Shown one piece after another: positions 1 to 10,400 of a stretch of DNA of 64,000 nt. The notes under the pieces are model-generated. The model worked only from the letters and a program-made list of their open reading frames with translations, was not told the DNA's origin and made no database searches. The position numbers and the translations under genes are program-made. The DNA is from Struthio camelus (Eukaryota > Chordata > Aves > Struthioniformes > Struthionidae): the NCBI RefSeq assembly GCF_040807025.1, contig NC_090982.1:28678514-28742513 (forward strand). Direction: 5' to 3'. How positions within the stretch are numbered: position 1 is the first letter of the stretch; each line of letters starts with the position of its first letter.

Positions 1-2850
1 GGAGAATGTGGCATTGTTTTGGGGAAGGAGAGATGTGTGCGTACGCCGACGTGCTGCTTTGAAACAACCATCTGGTCTCACTTCATAAAACAGCAAGACG
101 TAAAACATGAATCGGCTCTGCCGTTTTCGAGGCGTGCTCTTTTCCCACACAGGACAGCAAACCGCTCCTAATAGTGGATAGTTGCCCTCATCCTTCCTTA
201 CACCTTCACCCGCTGAAAGAAATGTGAGACTAGCCTTCAGCCTTCGCTTCTCCTTAAAACTAGCATCGGGGTCAGCAAGTCGGAGGAAACAAATTGAAGA
301 ACTAGGTAGGGTGGAAAGGAAAGTGAGGGATAAGAGGAAGCGTATCTTTGCTTGCAGGGTCCGTCCCAGCGCAAGAGCAGAGACGATCCACCCCTGCGGC
401 CGCGGGACCTTGAGCTTTGGCTGTAGGAGCAGGCTGGGGGGAAGGGGGCGAACGGCCCCCTCGCCCTGGCCGATGGCCGCTGTCGCATCAGGGAGGGAGG
501 GCTTGGGAGTGCATCAGGGGTGCTTGGTTCTACCACCCCGTGCGCTAAGTGCTCCGCTCTTTTCTCTCCACTGGTGCAGTCCTTGCCAAGCGAGGCTTCC
601 TAATCCCGTGCCATCAGAGCCCTCTCTGAAGGAAAAGTCAGGCACATCGCGGCAAAACAAGAAGGCAGGTGTGTCCAGTGTAGCGCCAAGCCTGCAACGA
701 GAGGGAGACAGAGGTGACAGTCACCCCCGCCCAGAAAAGTTACTCTCCTCTTCCCCGGGGAGAGTTTTCCCTGTATAGTGAAAGCGATGGGGGAGGTGTA
801 TGAGGGGGGAACTCCCCGAGGGCAATAAACTTTCTAGTAACTCCTTTTCTGCTTGGCGAGAGTTTGAAAAACTACATGCCACGGGGGGAGGGATACAGCG
901 ATAATTGGAGTAACCCAGGGACGCAGGGAGGCTGCTAGCAGCCTCTCGAACAGCCAATATTTGGCTGACATGTCATTTGTAAATCGTTACCCTCTGAAAT
1001 CTGAACCGGCCTGGCTGATGTCAGGGCGATGACCTGACAAGTTTTTCTTTTAGTAATTGCCTCGGAGGCCTCGGGACACACTACTTTCGCAAACACCTGA
1101 GCGGCCCCTGCGGTGGTGCTGCCAAATAAACCCGCGCTTACGGGTACTTTTCTAATAGCTGGGGAAGAGCTCCCGTTAAACAAGGGCTCCCTCCGACACC
1201 CCTTAGCGTAGCAGAAGTCCCACCTTGGAGGTCGATGGGCTCTTTGCCGGCGTGAGGGGAGCGGGATCGGCGGCACCGCAGCCCCGGCGTCTCCCGGAGC
1301 CGAGCCCGGAGGAGGATCGTGCCCAGCGTGTGGCTTCGCCGGCGCCCGCCGGCGCCCGCCCGGGCTCTCCTTCCACCTCTGCCTCCACGTCCTGCTGAGG
1401 AAACAGTGAGGTTTTTTTTTTTTTTTGCCTCTGAATGCTGGGGTTTTGAGAGGCGATCAGGAAAAAAATCAAATGCGAACAGTGCATTTCGGGTCTCCCT
1501 GGACTTTCAGGCTGGATCGGTTCTCCCGCGAAAAACAAAATACGGCTGCAAAGAAAAGAAAGGGGGTAATATGCGAAAGAGCCAGGCTAAAATCACGTCC
1601 GTGAGATACGTGGGGAAAAATGCCGAGTTATTAATTAGTGAGGTGAGACAGACAATGACTTTCGGATCCAGGACTTTGAATTTCAGGATAGGAGCAGGGC
1701 TTTTAATCTGGTGGGACAGAATATATTAGTAAAAAACACGAAGGAAATGTTTGAGGGGAAATGCTCAGATACAGCAGGGAAGATACTCGAATGTTAGCTT
1801 TCACCGAGCTGGCAATTCGGGGAAACGCTCCCCAAGATGCAAGGCGTAAATGTTGCTGCAAACATAAATGTCCCCTAGCTTCTCAGAGGTAAAGTGAGCA
1901 TATCCTGAAACTTTTTAAAGCATGCATTTCCTTGGGAAACTTTGCTTTCCGAACCTGTAATTTTGACTATTTATTCTATTTCTTCTTTATCCTTGGTTAC
2001 GCTCTTCCCTTGGCTAACCTTGGTCAGGTTTAGTATTGTTAAATAAAATTTACTTAAGGAAGAGATTTAGATTAGTCTTTTCCGCTTGGTAGAGATTATG
2101 GATAGACATTTAAAATGTTTTCAAATTTTTCCTTCTATTTGCCATTTCTCTCTACAACGTCTGATTCGGAGAGAGCTGTCCGGCTAGAAGTAATTAATGG
2201 TGCTCAAATCACAGCCCCGACAGTGAGCACGGAGAGCGGGCGGTACCGCCGCACGGGCTAGTCGAGTCCTTTCGATACCAGTCGGTCGTATCTGCTTGTA
2301 GCAGGCTACAACAAACAAACAGGCAGCCACAAAGGCTGAACTGCAGCACAGACGTGAATGAGTGCGCTAGAGAGAGCGTGGAAGCCAGTTTTTGAATGTA
2401 AGGCTATTTCAACCTATTTGTTTATTTAGCCAATAAAAGTTAGACTAATCATTTTAATGCTAGCACCTCCTATAGAATCTCACTAATTGAGCTCTGGCAG
2501 CAGCATCTGTTGGACAGGGTTTTCTTCCAACTCTAGCGGCGGCAAAGGGAGCAGGTTTTCCCATTTCTTGTTCAAATGTACAGCCTGCTCACTGTAGCAC
2601 AATACATTTGGAGGATACGTATGAATAGTTGCACTGTTCATTGATTTATAGTAATTAGCCAGTTTAAACCAACACACTGTAGCTAAGTAGCCCGCCTGGA
2701 AGCGTACTTTGCCTGGCGCTGTTACTGTCTTCTATGAGCCCCATCGTTGCCAATAGCAAAAGTTGACCATAACGATTTGGAGAGAAGAGCGTAGACTTTT
2801 CGTGCGTTTCTCCCGATTCTGTGCTAGGCTTCACATAGCTTTTTCAACTG
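1..2850. other. FOXB2 upstream flank, no gene found
   Basis: No coding gene could be supported here. The longest open frames lack recognisable domains and sit in GC-biased DNA where long frames arise by chance. The stretch is largely free of recognisable repeats. It is scattered with homeodomain-type TAAT cores and CCAAT/ATTGG elements, for example AGCCAA and TTGGCT arms three bases apart at 952-966 and a CCAATAAAA stretch near 2,430. Such repeat-poor DNA beside a developmental transcription factor gene commonly holds enhancers. That is inference only, since conservation cannot be measured here. Confidence 0.5.
1230..1400. promoter_or_regulatory. small CpG-rich island upstream of FOXB2
   Basis: A short GC-rich, CpG-dense tract about 2.6 kb upstream of the FOXB2 start, containing a duplicated CGCCGGCGCC word near 1,340. 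It is separated from the main FOXB2 island by AT-richer DNA. It could be a satellite island of the kind often seen around Polycomb-regulated developmental genes, or an upstream promoter. The sequence alone does not decide. Confidence 0.4.
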
Positions 2851-3972
2851 AATTAAATGGATGTTAAAAATAGTCCCCAAAGGGCCCCGTTTGCCCGTCT
2901 CTTCGGGCTGCTTGGCACCGCTCGCCCCTGTGCCGAAGCGAGATGCCTCCCCTTTCCCGTGTCCCGGCGGCGCGGTGCCCTTGGAGGCTCTTGGTGCTTG
3001 CGGGCTCGGAGCTGGGCTGTGCGTGACTGCAGGGCCAAGCGAGAGGAGAGGGGACACAGGGGGTGCGAGAGGGGGGAGGAGAGGGCTTCCCTGCTTGGGC
3101 TACTTCGCCCTGCCCTGCTCTGGGTGTTGAAAGCGGCTCTTGCCCTCACATGGGGTTTCCTCAGCCTCCTGGCTCCACCTCGCCCAGCTGAGGAGGTGTG
3201 AGCGAGAGGGGAGCCGGGGAGCCGCTGCTTGCTCCTTTTCCAGGAATCGCTAAGTCCCTGAGCCGCTGTCATGTGATAGCGAGGAAGCAGGAGCTGCGGG
3301 GGTCTCCCAGCTCGGGCACCATTACAAAACGGCGCCGGAGCGCGCAGCCCCGCCACAGCCCGGGCGGCCGCCGCCCCGCTCGCCGCCTCTCTCCGCCCGG
3401 CGCCCAGCGACCGCCTCCGCCGCCAACTTTTCAGGGGCCACCAGACTGAGCGGTGAGCGGGGCCGTTTCGTCTGCTTTGTCCCCGTCTCTGCGGAGAGCC
3501 GGGTTCATCCCGTGCTGCCGCGCCCTCGCTGCGTGCTGAGCATCAACTCCGGCCAAGAAAGTGCGAGGGTGCAGCGAGCAAGCCTGGGAAACGCTCCTGC
3601 CTCCGGGAAGAGAGCGGGGACACCAAGGGGCACCAGAAGCGACCTCCCTGCCGCGTCCCCCGCTCCCGCCCGGCCGGGCCGGCAGCTCCCTCTCCGGCAA
3701 GCGGCGGAGAAGCGAGGCGAGCGCATCCCGCGGGCCGGGGCCGTCTGAGGCAGCCTTGCGCGGAAACCCACCGCCTGCCGCTGTCCCGGCAGGGCGGGCG
3801 GCGCGGTCGCGCGTGGGCCGGCCGGGCGGTGCCCAGGATGTAGAGGCGGCGGCTGGGCAGGGCACAGCCGTCGCCAGCTCCCCGAGGCCGCCGTGCGCGG
3901 GGCACAGCGGCGCCCGGCGCGGCGCGGCGCGGTGGGGGCGTGCGGCCGCGAGAGGGCTGCGGGAGGGCGGCG

Positions 3973-4419
3973 ATGCCCAGGCCGGGGAAGAGCTCGTACA
4001 GCGACCAGAAGCCACCTTACTCCTACATCTCCCTGACGGCCATGGCCATCCAGCACTCGGCCGAGAAGATGCTGCCGCTGAGCGACATCTACAAGTTCAT
4101 CATGGAGCGGTTCCCCTACTACCGGGAGCACACACAGCGCTGGCAAAACTCCCTCCGCCACAACCTCTCCTTCAACGACTGCTTCATCAAGATCCCGCGC
4201 CGCCCCGACCAGCCGGGCAAGGGCAGCTTCTGGGCGCTGCACCCGGACTGCGGGGACATGTTTGAAAACGGCAGCTTCCTGCGCCGCCGCAAGCGCTTCA
4301 AGGTCCTGCGGCCCGAGCACCACCTGCCCGGCGGCGGCGGCGGCGGCGGCGGGGCGGGCGGCGGCGGCCCCGGCAAGCCCCCGGCGCCCGCCCCGCACAT
4401 GGTGCACTACTTCCACCCG

Positions 4420-4450
<31 letters not shown>

Positions 4451-4494
4451 CCGCGGGCAAGGTGCCGGGGCTGGCGGGCTCCGAGGCGGCCGTG

Positions 4495-4527
<33 letters not shown>

Positions 4528-5025
4528 GCCGTGGGCAGGCTGCCGCCCTTCTCGCCCTACGGCAGCGGCCAGCCCTCGGGCTTCAAGCACCCCTTCGCCA
4601 TCGAGAATATCATCGGCAGAGATTACAAGGGCGTGCTCCAGGCCGGCGGGCTGCCGCTCGCCTCGGTGATGCACCACCTGGGCTACCCGGTGCCCAGCCA
4701 GCTCGGCAGCGTGGTGAGCTCCATGTGGCCGCACGTCGGGGTGATGGACTCGGTGGCCGGCGTGCCCGTGTCCCCCGACTACGGACCCTTCGGGGTGCCC
4801 GTGAAGGCGCTCTGCCACCCGCCGGCACAGACCATGCCCGCCGTGCCCGTGCCCATCAAGCCGGCGCCGGCGATGCCCGCCGCCTCGGCCCTGCCCGCCC
4901 TGACCGTCGCCGCCTCGCAGATCTGCCCCGCCGCTTCTCCGGCCTCCGCCTCGCTGCTGGAGCAGACCGCGAGCAACCCCGCCGAGGGCAAGGGCTCCCT
5001 CCACTCTGTCCTGGTGCACTCCTAA
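3973..5025 (+). CDS. FOXB2: FOXB2, forkhead box protein B2
   Basis: Complete single-exon gene of 350 codons encoding a nuclear DNA-binding transcription factor of the forkhead B class. The forkhead domain covers about residues 13-110, with [14 protein letters not shown] at the start, helix 3 [15 protein letters not shown] near 57-71, and the basic wing-2 tail RRRKRFKV at 104-111. An eh1-like Groucho/TLE-binding motif (FAIENIIG) lies at 208-215, and the protein ends SLHSVLVHS as other FOXB2 proteins do. [19 protein letters not shown] and the conserved C-terminal half distinguish it from FOXB1. An in-frame ATG lies 11 codons upstream, but the second ATG gives [20 protein letters not shown], the family's standard N-terminus, so it was chosen. 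The middle carries Gly (120-132), Pro (149-160) and Ala (175-184) runs. The long histidine-rich stretch of mammalian FOXB2 is absent, so this protein is shorter (human about 430 residues). Confidence 0.97.
4328..4524 (+). repeat. FOXB2: GGC, CCG and GCC codon repeats in FOXB2
   Basis: Three nearly pure trinucleotide runs lie inside the FOXB2 reading frame: GGC around 4,330-4,368 (Gly), CCG at 4,417-4,452 (12 Pro) and GCC at 4,495-4,524 (10 Ala). Their codon purity suggests recent slippage. Their length may vary between individuals or be misassembled. Confidence 0.85.
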
Positions 5026-5783
5026 GCGGGGGGGCGGGGGGGGGGAGGAGGCGGGAGACCCGGGGCTCCCCGGGGAGAGGAGGTAGGGACACGGGAACCC
5101 CGCCGGTTTAAGACTATATCCCTGCTGGTGTCTGTGTTTATATCGTGTACAATCAGATTATCTGAGAGCCAGGTCGCAGGTAAGAGCTTTTATCGTCGTT
5201 AAATACCTTGGGTGGCCGAGAGGTGATGTGAAAAGCCGTAGCCGGGGCCGGCTCAGGGAAAGGGGCCGAGAGGCGAGAGCGTAGGGGCGGCCGCGCAGCC
5301 CCGGCCCCGCGGAGCAGCCCTCCCGCGGCCTCCTCCCCTCCGCGGGAGCGGGAGCGGGGCTGCAGGCTGCCGGGGCTGGGCGCAGGCAAGGAGGAGGGTA
5401 ACATCTCCGCCGAGCTCTGCTCTTCCCCCTCCGCCGAGGAGCAGGAATCCTCTGCCCTGCGGTCCTAGAGATCCTGCTCCGGAAGGGGAGGCCAAAGCGG
5501 TTCCCCTGGGCCGCGGCGAGCTGCGGGGCGTCAGGAACTGTAATGCTCGCGATTTAAAGAGGAAGCTCTAAACAGCTCAATTAATTAGTGGGAATTTAAA
5601 TGACAACGGCACTGACGTCGAAGGGCTCTTTTAACTAACCATATCCTGTCCTACCCCCTCCTACTTTTACATCCCATCTCAGTATTTCAAGCTGGAGGGC
5701 AACACCTTAGGACGGACTGAAGTGTCACCTGGCCTCTGAAGCTGTAAATGGGTCTGATTTCCCTAGCTTCTTCTCAAAATAAA
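5026..5783 (+). other. FOXB2: probable FOXB2 3' UTR with candidate poly(A) signal
   Basis: Follows the FOXB2 stop codon. The first clear AATAAA hexamer downstream is at 5,778-5,783, which would give a 3' UTR of roughly 0.77 kb. No other gene feature is seen. The assignment is inferred from position only. Confidence 0.4.
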
Positions 5784-7224
5784 TCCAACCCTGCGATTCG
5801 TAGGCTATGCTTCTCACATCACCTCTCACCACTCACAGATATCGCTATTTTATATGTGTTGCTTGGCGTGTTTTTTTCCACGTGAGTGTGAACTTTACAA
5901 CCTGCTGGATGGGGGGAAAACATAAAAACGTTTAAAAAATTATTCGGGAAAAGCACTTTACTGAAATTAACCTTTCAACAAACGGGAGAACTGCATGAAG
6001 CAGAGGGATCAGAAGTCAGAGAGCGATGCTCTGGCTGATGAGTCCCGGCTGGTTTGTGAGTGATTGCTGCCGTACCCTGTCTGCCCTGCTGTACACCAAT
6101 GCTCATTAAAGCCCATATATTCATTTGCTTCTGCTGGTGCTGCTATTTAAAATACTCGCACTTAACACCGGTTGAGTTGCCCCGAGAAACTCGTGCTCGT
6201 TTGCGCCCCCGCAAACACACAGAAGTACTTCAAGTTTCTTTCGGCGACAAAACCGGAGTGGGAAAAGAGAAAAAAAAAAACCTCATAGAGGTAAAGAGGC
6301 TACCGGAGAGATCCTCCGACTCGCTTCCACCTGCCGCTGAAAAGTGAACAGCCGGAGGTCGGGACTGAGGAGAGGACACTGGCTCGGATCCCGACCCCGC
6401 TGGAGGCAAGGGCGGTTTTGGCACGGGTTTCGCTGGGTGCCGGGGTCGCAGAGGCTGACTGTGATTTACCCGCCTCATGCAGCCGGATCCGCCGCGCCCC
6501 CGGTGCCAGACCGCCCTCCCTAGCGGAAGGGCACCCCATGATAGACTCGTCCGCCCTGGTGGACCTCCATCCAGAGAAATTGCAGCTAGAAAAAGCAAAC
6601 CTGTTGCCTTCTCAGGTGCCGGCTGTCCAAAGTCTTCTCAATGCACGCTTTTGGATCACTTGAAATTCTACTGGAATTATTCCCTCTGCTCTACAGAGAG
6701 GGTTATCGATTAATTTCCAAAATTATAACTCTCCTAGCGCTGCAAAAAACTACTATTAATCACCTAACGAGGCACAGGTCTCTATCATGGTTTGGAAATT
6801 GGACTGGAAAGGCAATCGCCTCAAGTTTTGCAGCCAGATAAACCGAGCAAGAATTCAGTTCCGAAGGAAATTACGAAAACTCAGTTCTTGGCATTTCCTT
6901 TACCCACTGACTTCCATTTTAGGCAGGAACCCAAGTCGATATTTCTGTGTCGAAAAACTAGTTGGTTTTAAAGAACGCAGTCCCTCGAATCGCGAATTGC
7001 GCTAATTATTTATCGCTCGATATACTTAAATATATTCCACCGCTCTGAGGGCAGTAAAGGTGCTTTCTGAAGCACCTTTAGGAAGCCGGGTTTTCCCCTC
7101 AAAATGGTCTAGGGGGCACAGGAAACGGGAAGCCCGAACGGCGAAAAGAAGTGGAAGTCAATCTTGGGAACCATTTCTGGAGAACGTAGAAGATTTTGGA
7201 CGATCTTCTAAATTTCTCCGCGCG
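5784..7224. other. FOXB2 downstream flank, no gene found
   Basis: Mixed-composition DNA with no supported gene and no recognised repeat. A moderately GC-rich patch lies at about 6,180-6,560. Open frames here have no domain or family resemblance. Confidence 0.5.
7055..7080. repeat. perfect 11-bp hairpin with 4-base loop
   Basis: Arms TAAAGGTGCTT (7,055-7,065) and AAGCACCTTTA (7,070-7,080) are exact reverse complements separated by TCTG. It could form a stable small stem-loop in RNA. No function is known. Confidence 0.8.
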
Positions 7225-7470
7225 GGAATTGTGTTCAGTTTAAGGAGGTGGCGGCGCTGGGGGCCGACGAGCCCAATCTCTTCACTCCCCTTCTCCCCAC
7301 CCCCCGCCCGCGGGGGAGGCCGCGGAGGTCCCGGGCGCCCGCCCGTCGGGGAAGGGCGCCCGGCTCGGGGGGAGGCGGGCGGAGCGCCGGGCTGCCGTGG
7401 TGCCTGGACGGTGTCTGGCTGCAGCTGAGGTGGGCTCAGGGGGCTCGGCTGAGCCCCGGTCCGGCATCCT
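7225..7470. promoter_or_regulatory. orphan CpG island downstream of FOXB2
   Basis: A compact, very GC- and CpG-rich tract with several GGGCGCCCG-type words, flanked by ordinary AT-richer DNA. No coding gene starts here. It lies about 2.2 kb past the FOXB2 stop. It may be a second island of the FOXB2 domain, an enhancer, or the promoter of a non-coding RNA. Confidence 0.5.
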
Positions 7471-7479
7471 CAGATGACG

Positions 7480-10400
7480 GCTCACAGAGATGTTTGGAGG
7501 ATAAATGCGTGCTGTGGGGAGAAGCCGCAGTTTGTGCAAGAAGGGAGTTTAGGCCATGGGTCACTCCCCCAGAGGATTTAGAGCAGTTCCCAAGGCAGAT
7601 GCCCACGCTGCACGGGACCAAAAGGACGATGGTCTTTCTCACAGTTCATGCAATGAAAATTAAACGTGTCAGAATGACCTGATAATTCCAGCCCAACGGA
7701 GGAAAAAGGTGAAGTAACTAACTGAGAAATATTTTCTAAATAGATTATAAATTTCTCTTCATCTTTAAGAAATCAATCTCTAAACACAATCTTTGCAATG
7801 TTATACAAATTGTGTAGCAGCAATCAACAGTCCTAATGTATAAACAAAAACAATACCAGTGTTGCTCAAAAACACACGATGGTACAAAGCATAGAAAATT
7901 AAATAGTACCCTCTCCTCCAAATGAAAAAGTAGGGGTAAACTGGTGAAGAATAAGGTTTTTATTGGATAAATCAAATGGGGGAAACAAGCTCTACCCAGA
8001 GACTTAAAGACCCATAGACTTGCTAGACCATAAACTGCTAACTACAAGATTTTGCCTATCTAATACACCAGTACACCGCATACAGAAACTGCTTGCCTTC
8101 CAAATAAAGTGAGAGTGTGTGTTCTGCAAAGAAAGGCAGCTGAGCCTTTACCGGGTGGGTGCAAATGGGGTGGATGCAAGCAGAAAAAACAAATGCAAGC
8201 AGGACAAGCATGATTAATCCTGGGATTATCAGATAGCCCGAGTAGCAAAGTAAAAGTTAGTGTTAGAAGCATGGAGGCCTAAGGAAAGGAGCCGATCCCA
8301 GCTCACTCTATTTCAGATTTTTTGTGGCTAATGTGGTGACTACTATTTCTACCTATGGCAATCTATTCCTAATTAGGGTGCAGTAGTGTATTATCAGTTC
8401 ACAGGACACAGAAGTCAATAAAAGAAATGTAAATGAAGTAAGGCTTTTAGAATTAAAAGTGTTCTATGATCTGAAACATGATAACTCTTTCAGTCTATAT
8501 ATTCTGATCTCAGTGATACCTGCCACAGTGTAACTACCAATTTTTTCTCTGAAATTCTGCCTCCATTGATCCCTTCCTAAATTCTATCAGGCAAGAAATT
8601 AATTTGGGAAATCTGCTCGGAATTCTGCCTCTGATGTTCATGGGAATCAAGTTTTTCCCTCTGTTTCAAGACTTTGTTTTAAATCTTCACTCATAAAGAA
8701 ATATTCATATTCATTAGTTTAAGCTATACTCACCCCTGTAGGTAGTTGAAATCTGTAAGGGTCTCAGTTTTGAGAAGTGAATTTCCATAGGGGACTATGG
8801 ACATCCCAGAAATGTTAAATTTTTGCTGAACATATAGTTAGATGAACCAGCTTTAGTTAGATAAACCAGGTACAATTTTAGACACCTCTGTCCTGAATAC
8901 TAAAACATGTTGACTACAAGCCCCTAACCCTTAAAGCACAATCAGAAATCTAGTTAGATGCCAGCAAAAGAAGAGAATTGAGTGCCTCAGCACGTTGATC
9001 TAAAAAACCTGAATGTTAGGCCAGGATCTGTTTAAATCTAACAAGAAATATCAAGGAGAAGAAGGTGTTTTAAAGTTCACCTCCCTTTAACATTTACCTT
9101 TCTGGGGTCTGTAGGTAGATGCCATGCTTCTTTTAGGATCTGTTCTTCAAGATCCATATGTTTGTTATTTATTTGTTTAAAGAATCAATAGCCGTCCCTC
9201 TTTGCTCATACAGTGTGGTCACTGTATTGCCTATGTAAGACAGCATACTGGTTACAGCATTCATCTAAGTACATTCAATGGAAATCTGAGTTCAAGATCA
9301 CTCTAGCTAAAGAGAATTCAAATTTTTATCTGTGTACCAATCCCGGTCAACTCTAAAATGGCATATGGAGAAGAAGAGTCACAGTCTCCTTTTAGTGAAG
9401 TTATGTCTTTTTGTAGCAACAAACATCAGCTTCACGAAGCCTCAAATAAGCCACAGGATCTGGGTGCTTTACCAATGTAAAGGCAGAGTGCAATAGCCAT
9501 TGGAGAACGCACAAAACAGATGGAAATAGGAAAGGAAGGACAGGAATAAATGGTCAGTTGTTACAGCAGAGTACCACATGGACCAGTGTTGGCTATCCCA
9601 AAAATTAATAATCATCTTGTGTAAAAGCTGAGGGGATGATAGTGAAGTGACAGATGTTTACTGATGCTACTAAGCATTCAGATTGATGAAAAAGAATAGC
9701 TGACTATTTGGAGTAGCAGAAAGACTGCCCTCTGAGTGACAGAGTAATGAAATGGAAGGTGACATTCACTGTTGACATATGTGAACCTAGAAGCACGGGG
9801 AAAATAATCACAATTTCACATACATAATGATAGGTCCTGAGTTTATTATTATTACGGAGTTGTGGTAGATAATTCTGTGAAAATGTTGGCTCAGTAGCCA
9901 TTAGCTGTGAAGAAAAGCAAATCTAATGAGGATTTGGTCTCATTTGTAAGTTGGAGAAGGGATTGGGATCCATGACTTCTATATGTAATCAAGTGTCTTA
10001 AACCAAAGCACCTCTTTAAAGTTGTTTCTCTGTGATATGTGAGAATAGTCATCTCAGGTGGATGTAGAGATGCAGATACAAAGAACCTACACCTTCCTCT
10101 TATGACTGACTGCTTATATGTTTTACATGAAATGTATTTTACATGGTTCAGAAAAGGCCAAGTTCCTCTTTCCAAGGAGAATACCTTACCAGATTAATTT
10201 GCTTATTTTGGGTGAGATTAATTTTAACTGTTAGAAAGCGTCAGCATGAGAGACTGAGAGCCCTTTCCGTAATATGCTAACATCCCTGATAGATAGATTT
10301 AGCATAGAAGATGCTATTTAGCTCCTGGAAGATGGAGGAGCAACTCCAAATAGCTGTGCTCTGGAGCCTGTAACACCAGACATGCCTTTCCCATACATGT

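Larger units (their letters stand above)
2880..5540. promoter_or_regulatory. FOXB2: CpG island covering the FOXB2 promoter and gene
   Basis: Continuous GC-rich DNA with frequent CpG runs from about 0.9 kb before the FOXB2 coding region to about 0.5 kb past its stop, including GC-box-like GGGCGG words and a GGCGC repeat near 3,915. No convincing TATA box lies close to the start codon, so a dispersed CpG-island promoter is likely. The exact transcription start cannot be placed. Long open frames on both strands in this interval, including one of about 500 codons antisense to FOXB2, are by-products of the base composition. Confidence 0.75.

Noticed and set aside
182-778. 198-codon open frame at the left edge
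   Set aside because: Arginine/serine-rich composition typical of GC-rich non-coding DNA, no family resemblance, no splice or poly(A) context.
3940-3972. Upstream in-frame ATG for FOXB2 (11 extra residues)
   Set aside because: FOXB proteins start MPRPG, which matches the second ATG exactly; the extra residues are not family-like.
3505-5019. 504-codon open frame antisense to FOXB2
   Set aside because: Low-complexity shadow of the GC-rich FOXB2 gene on the opposite strand, with no domain or codon sense.
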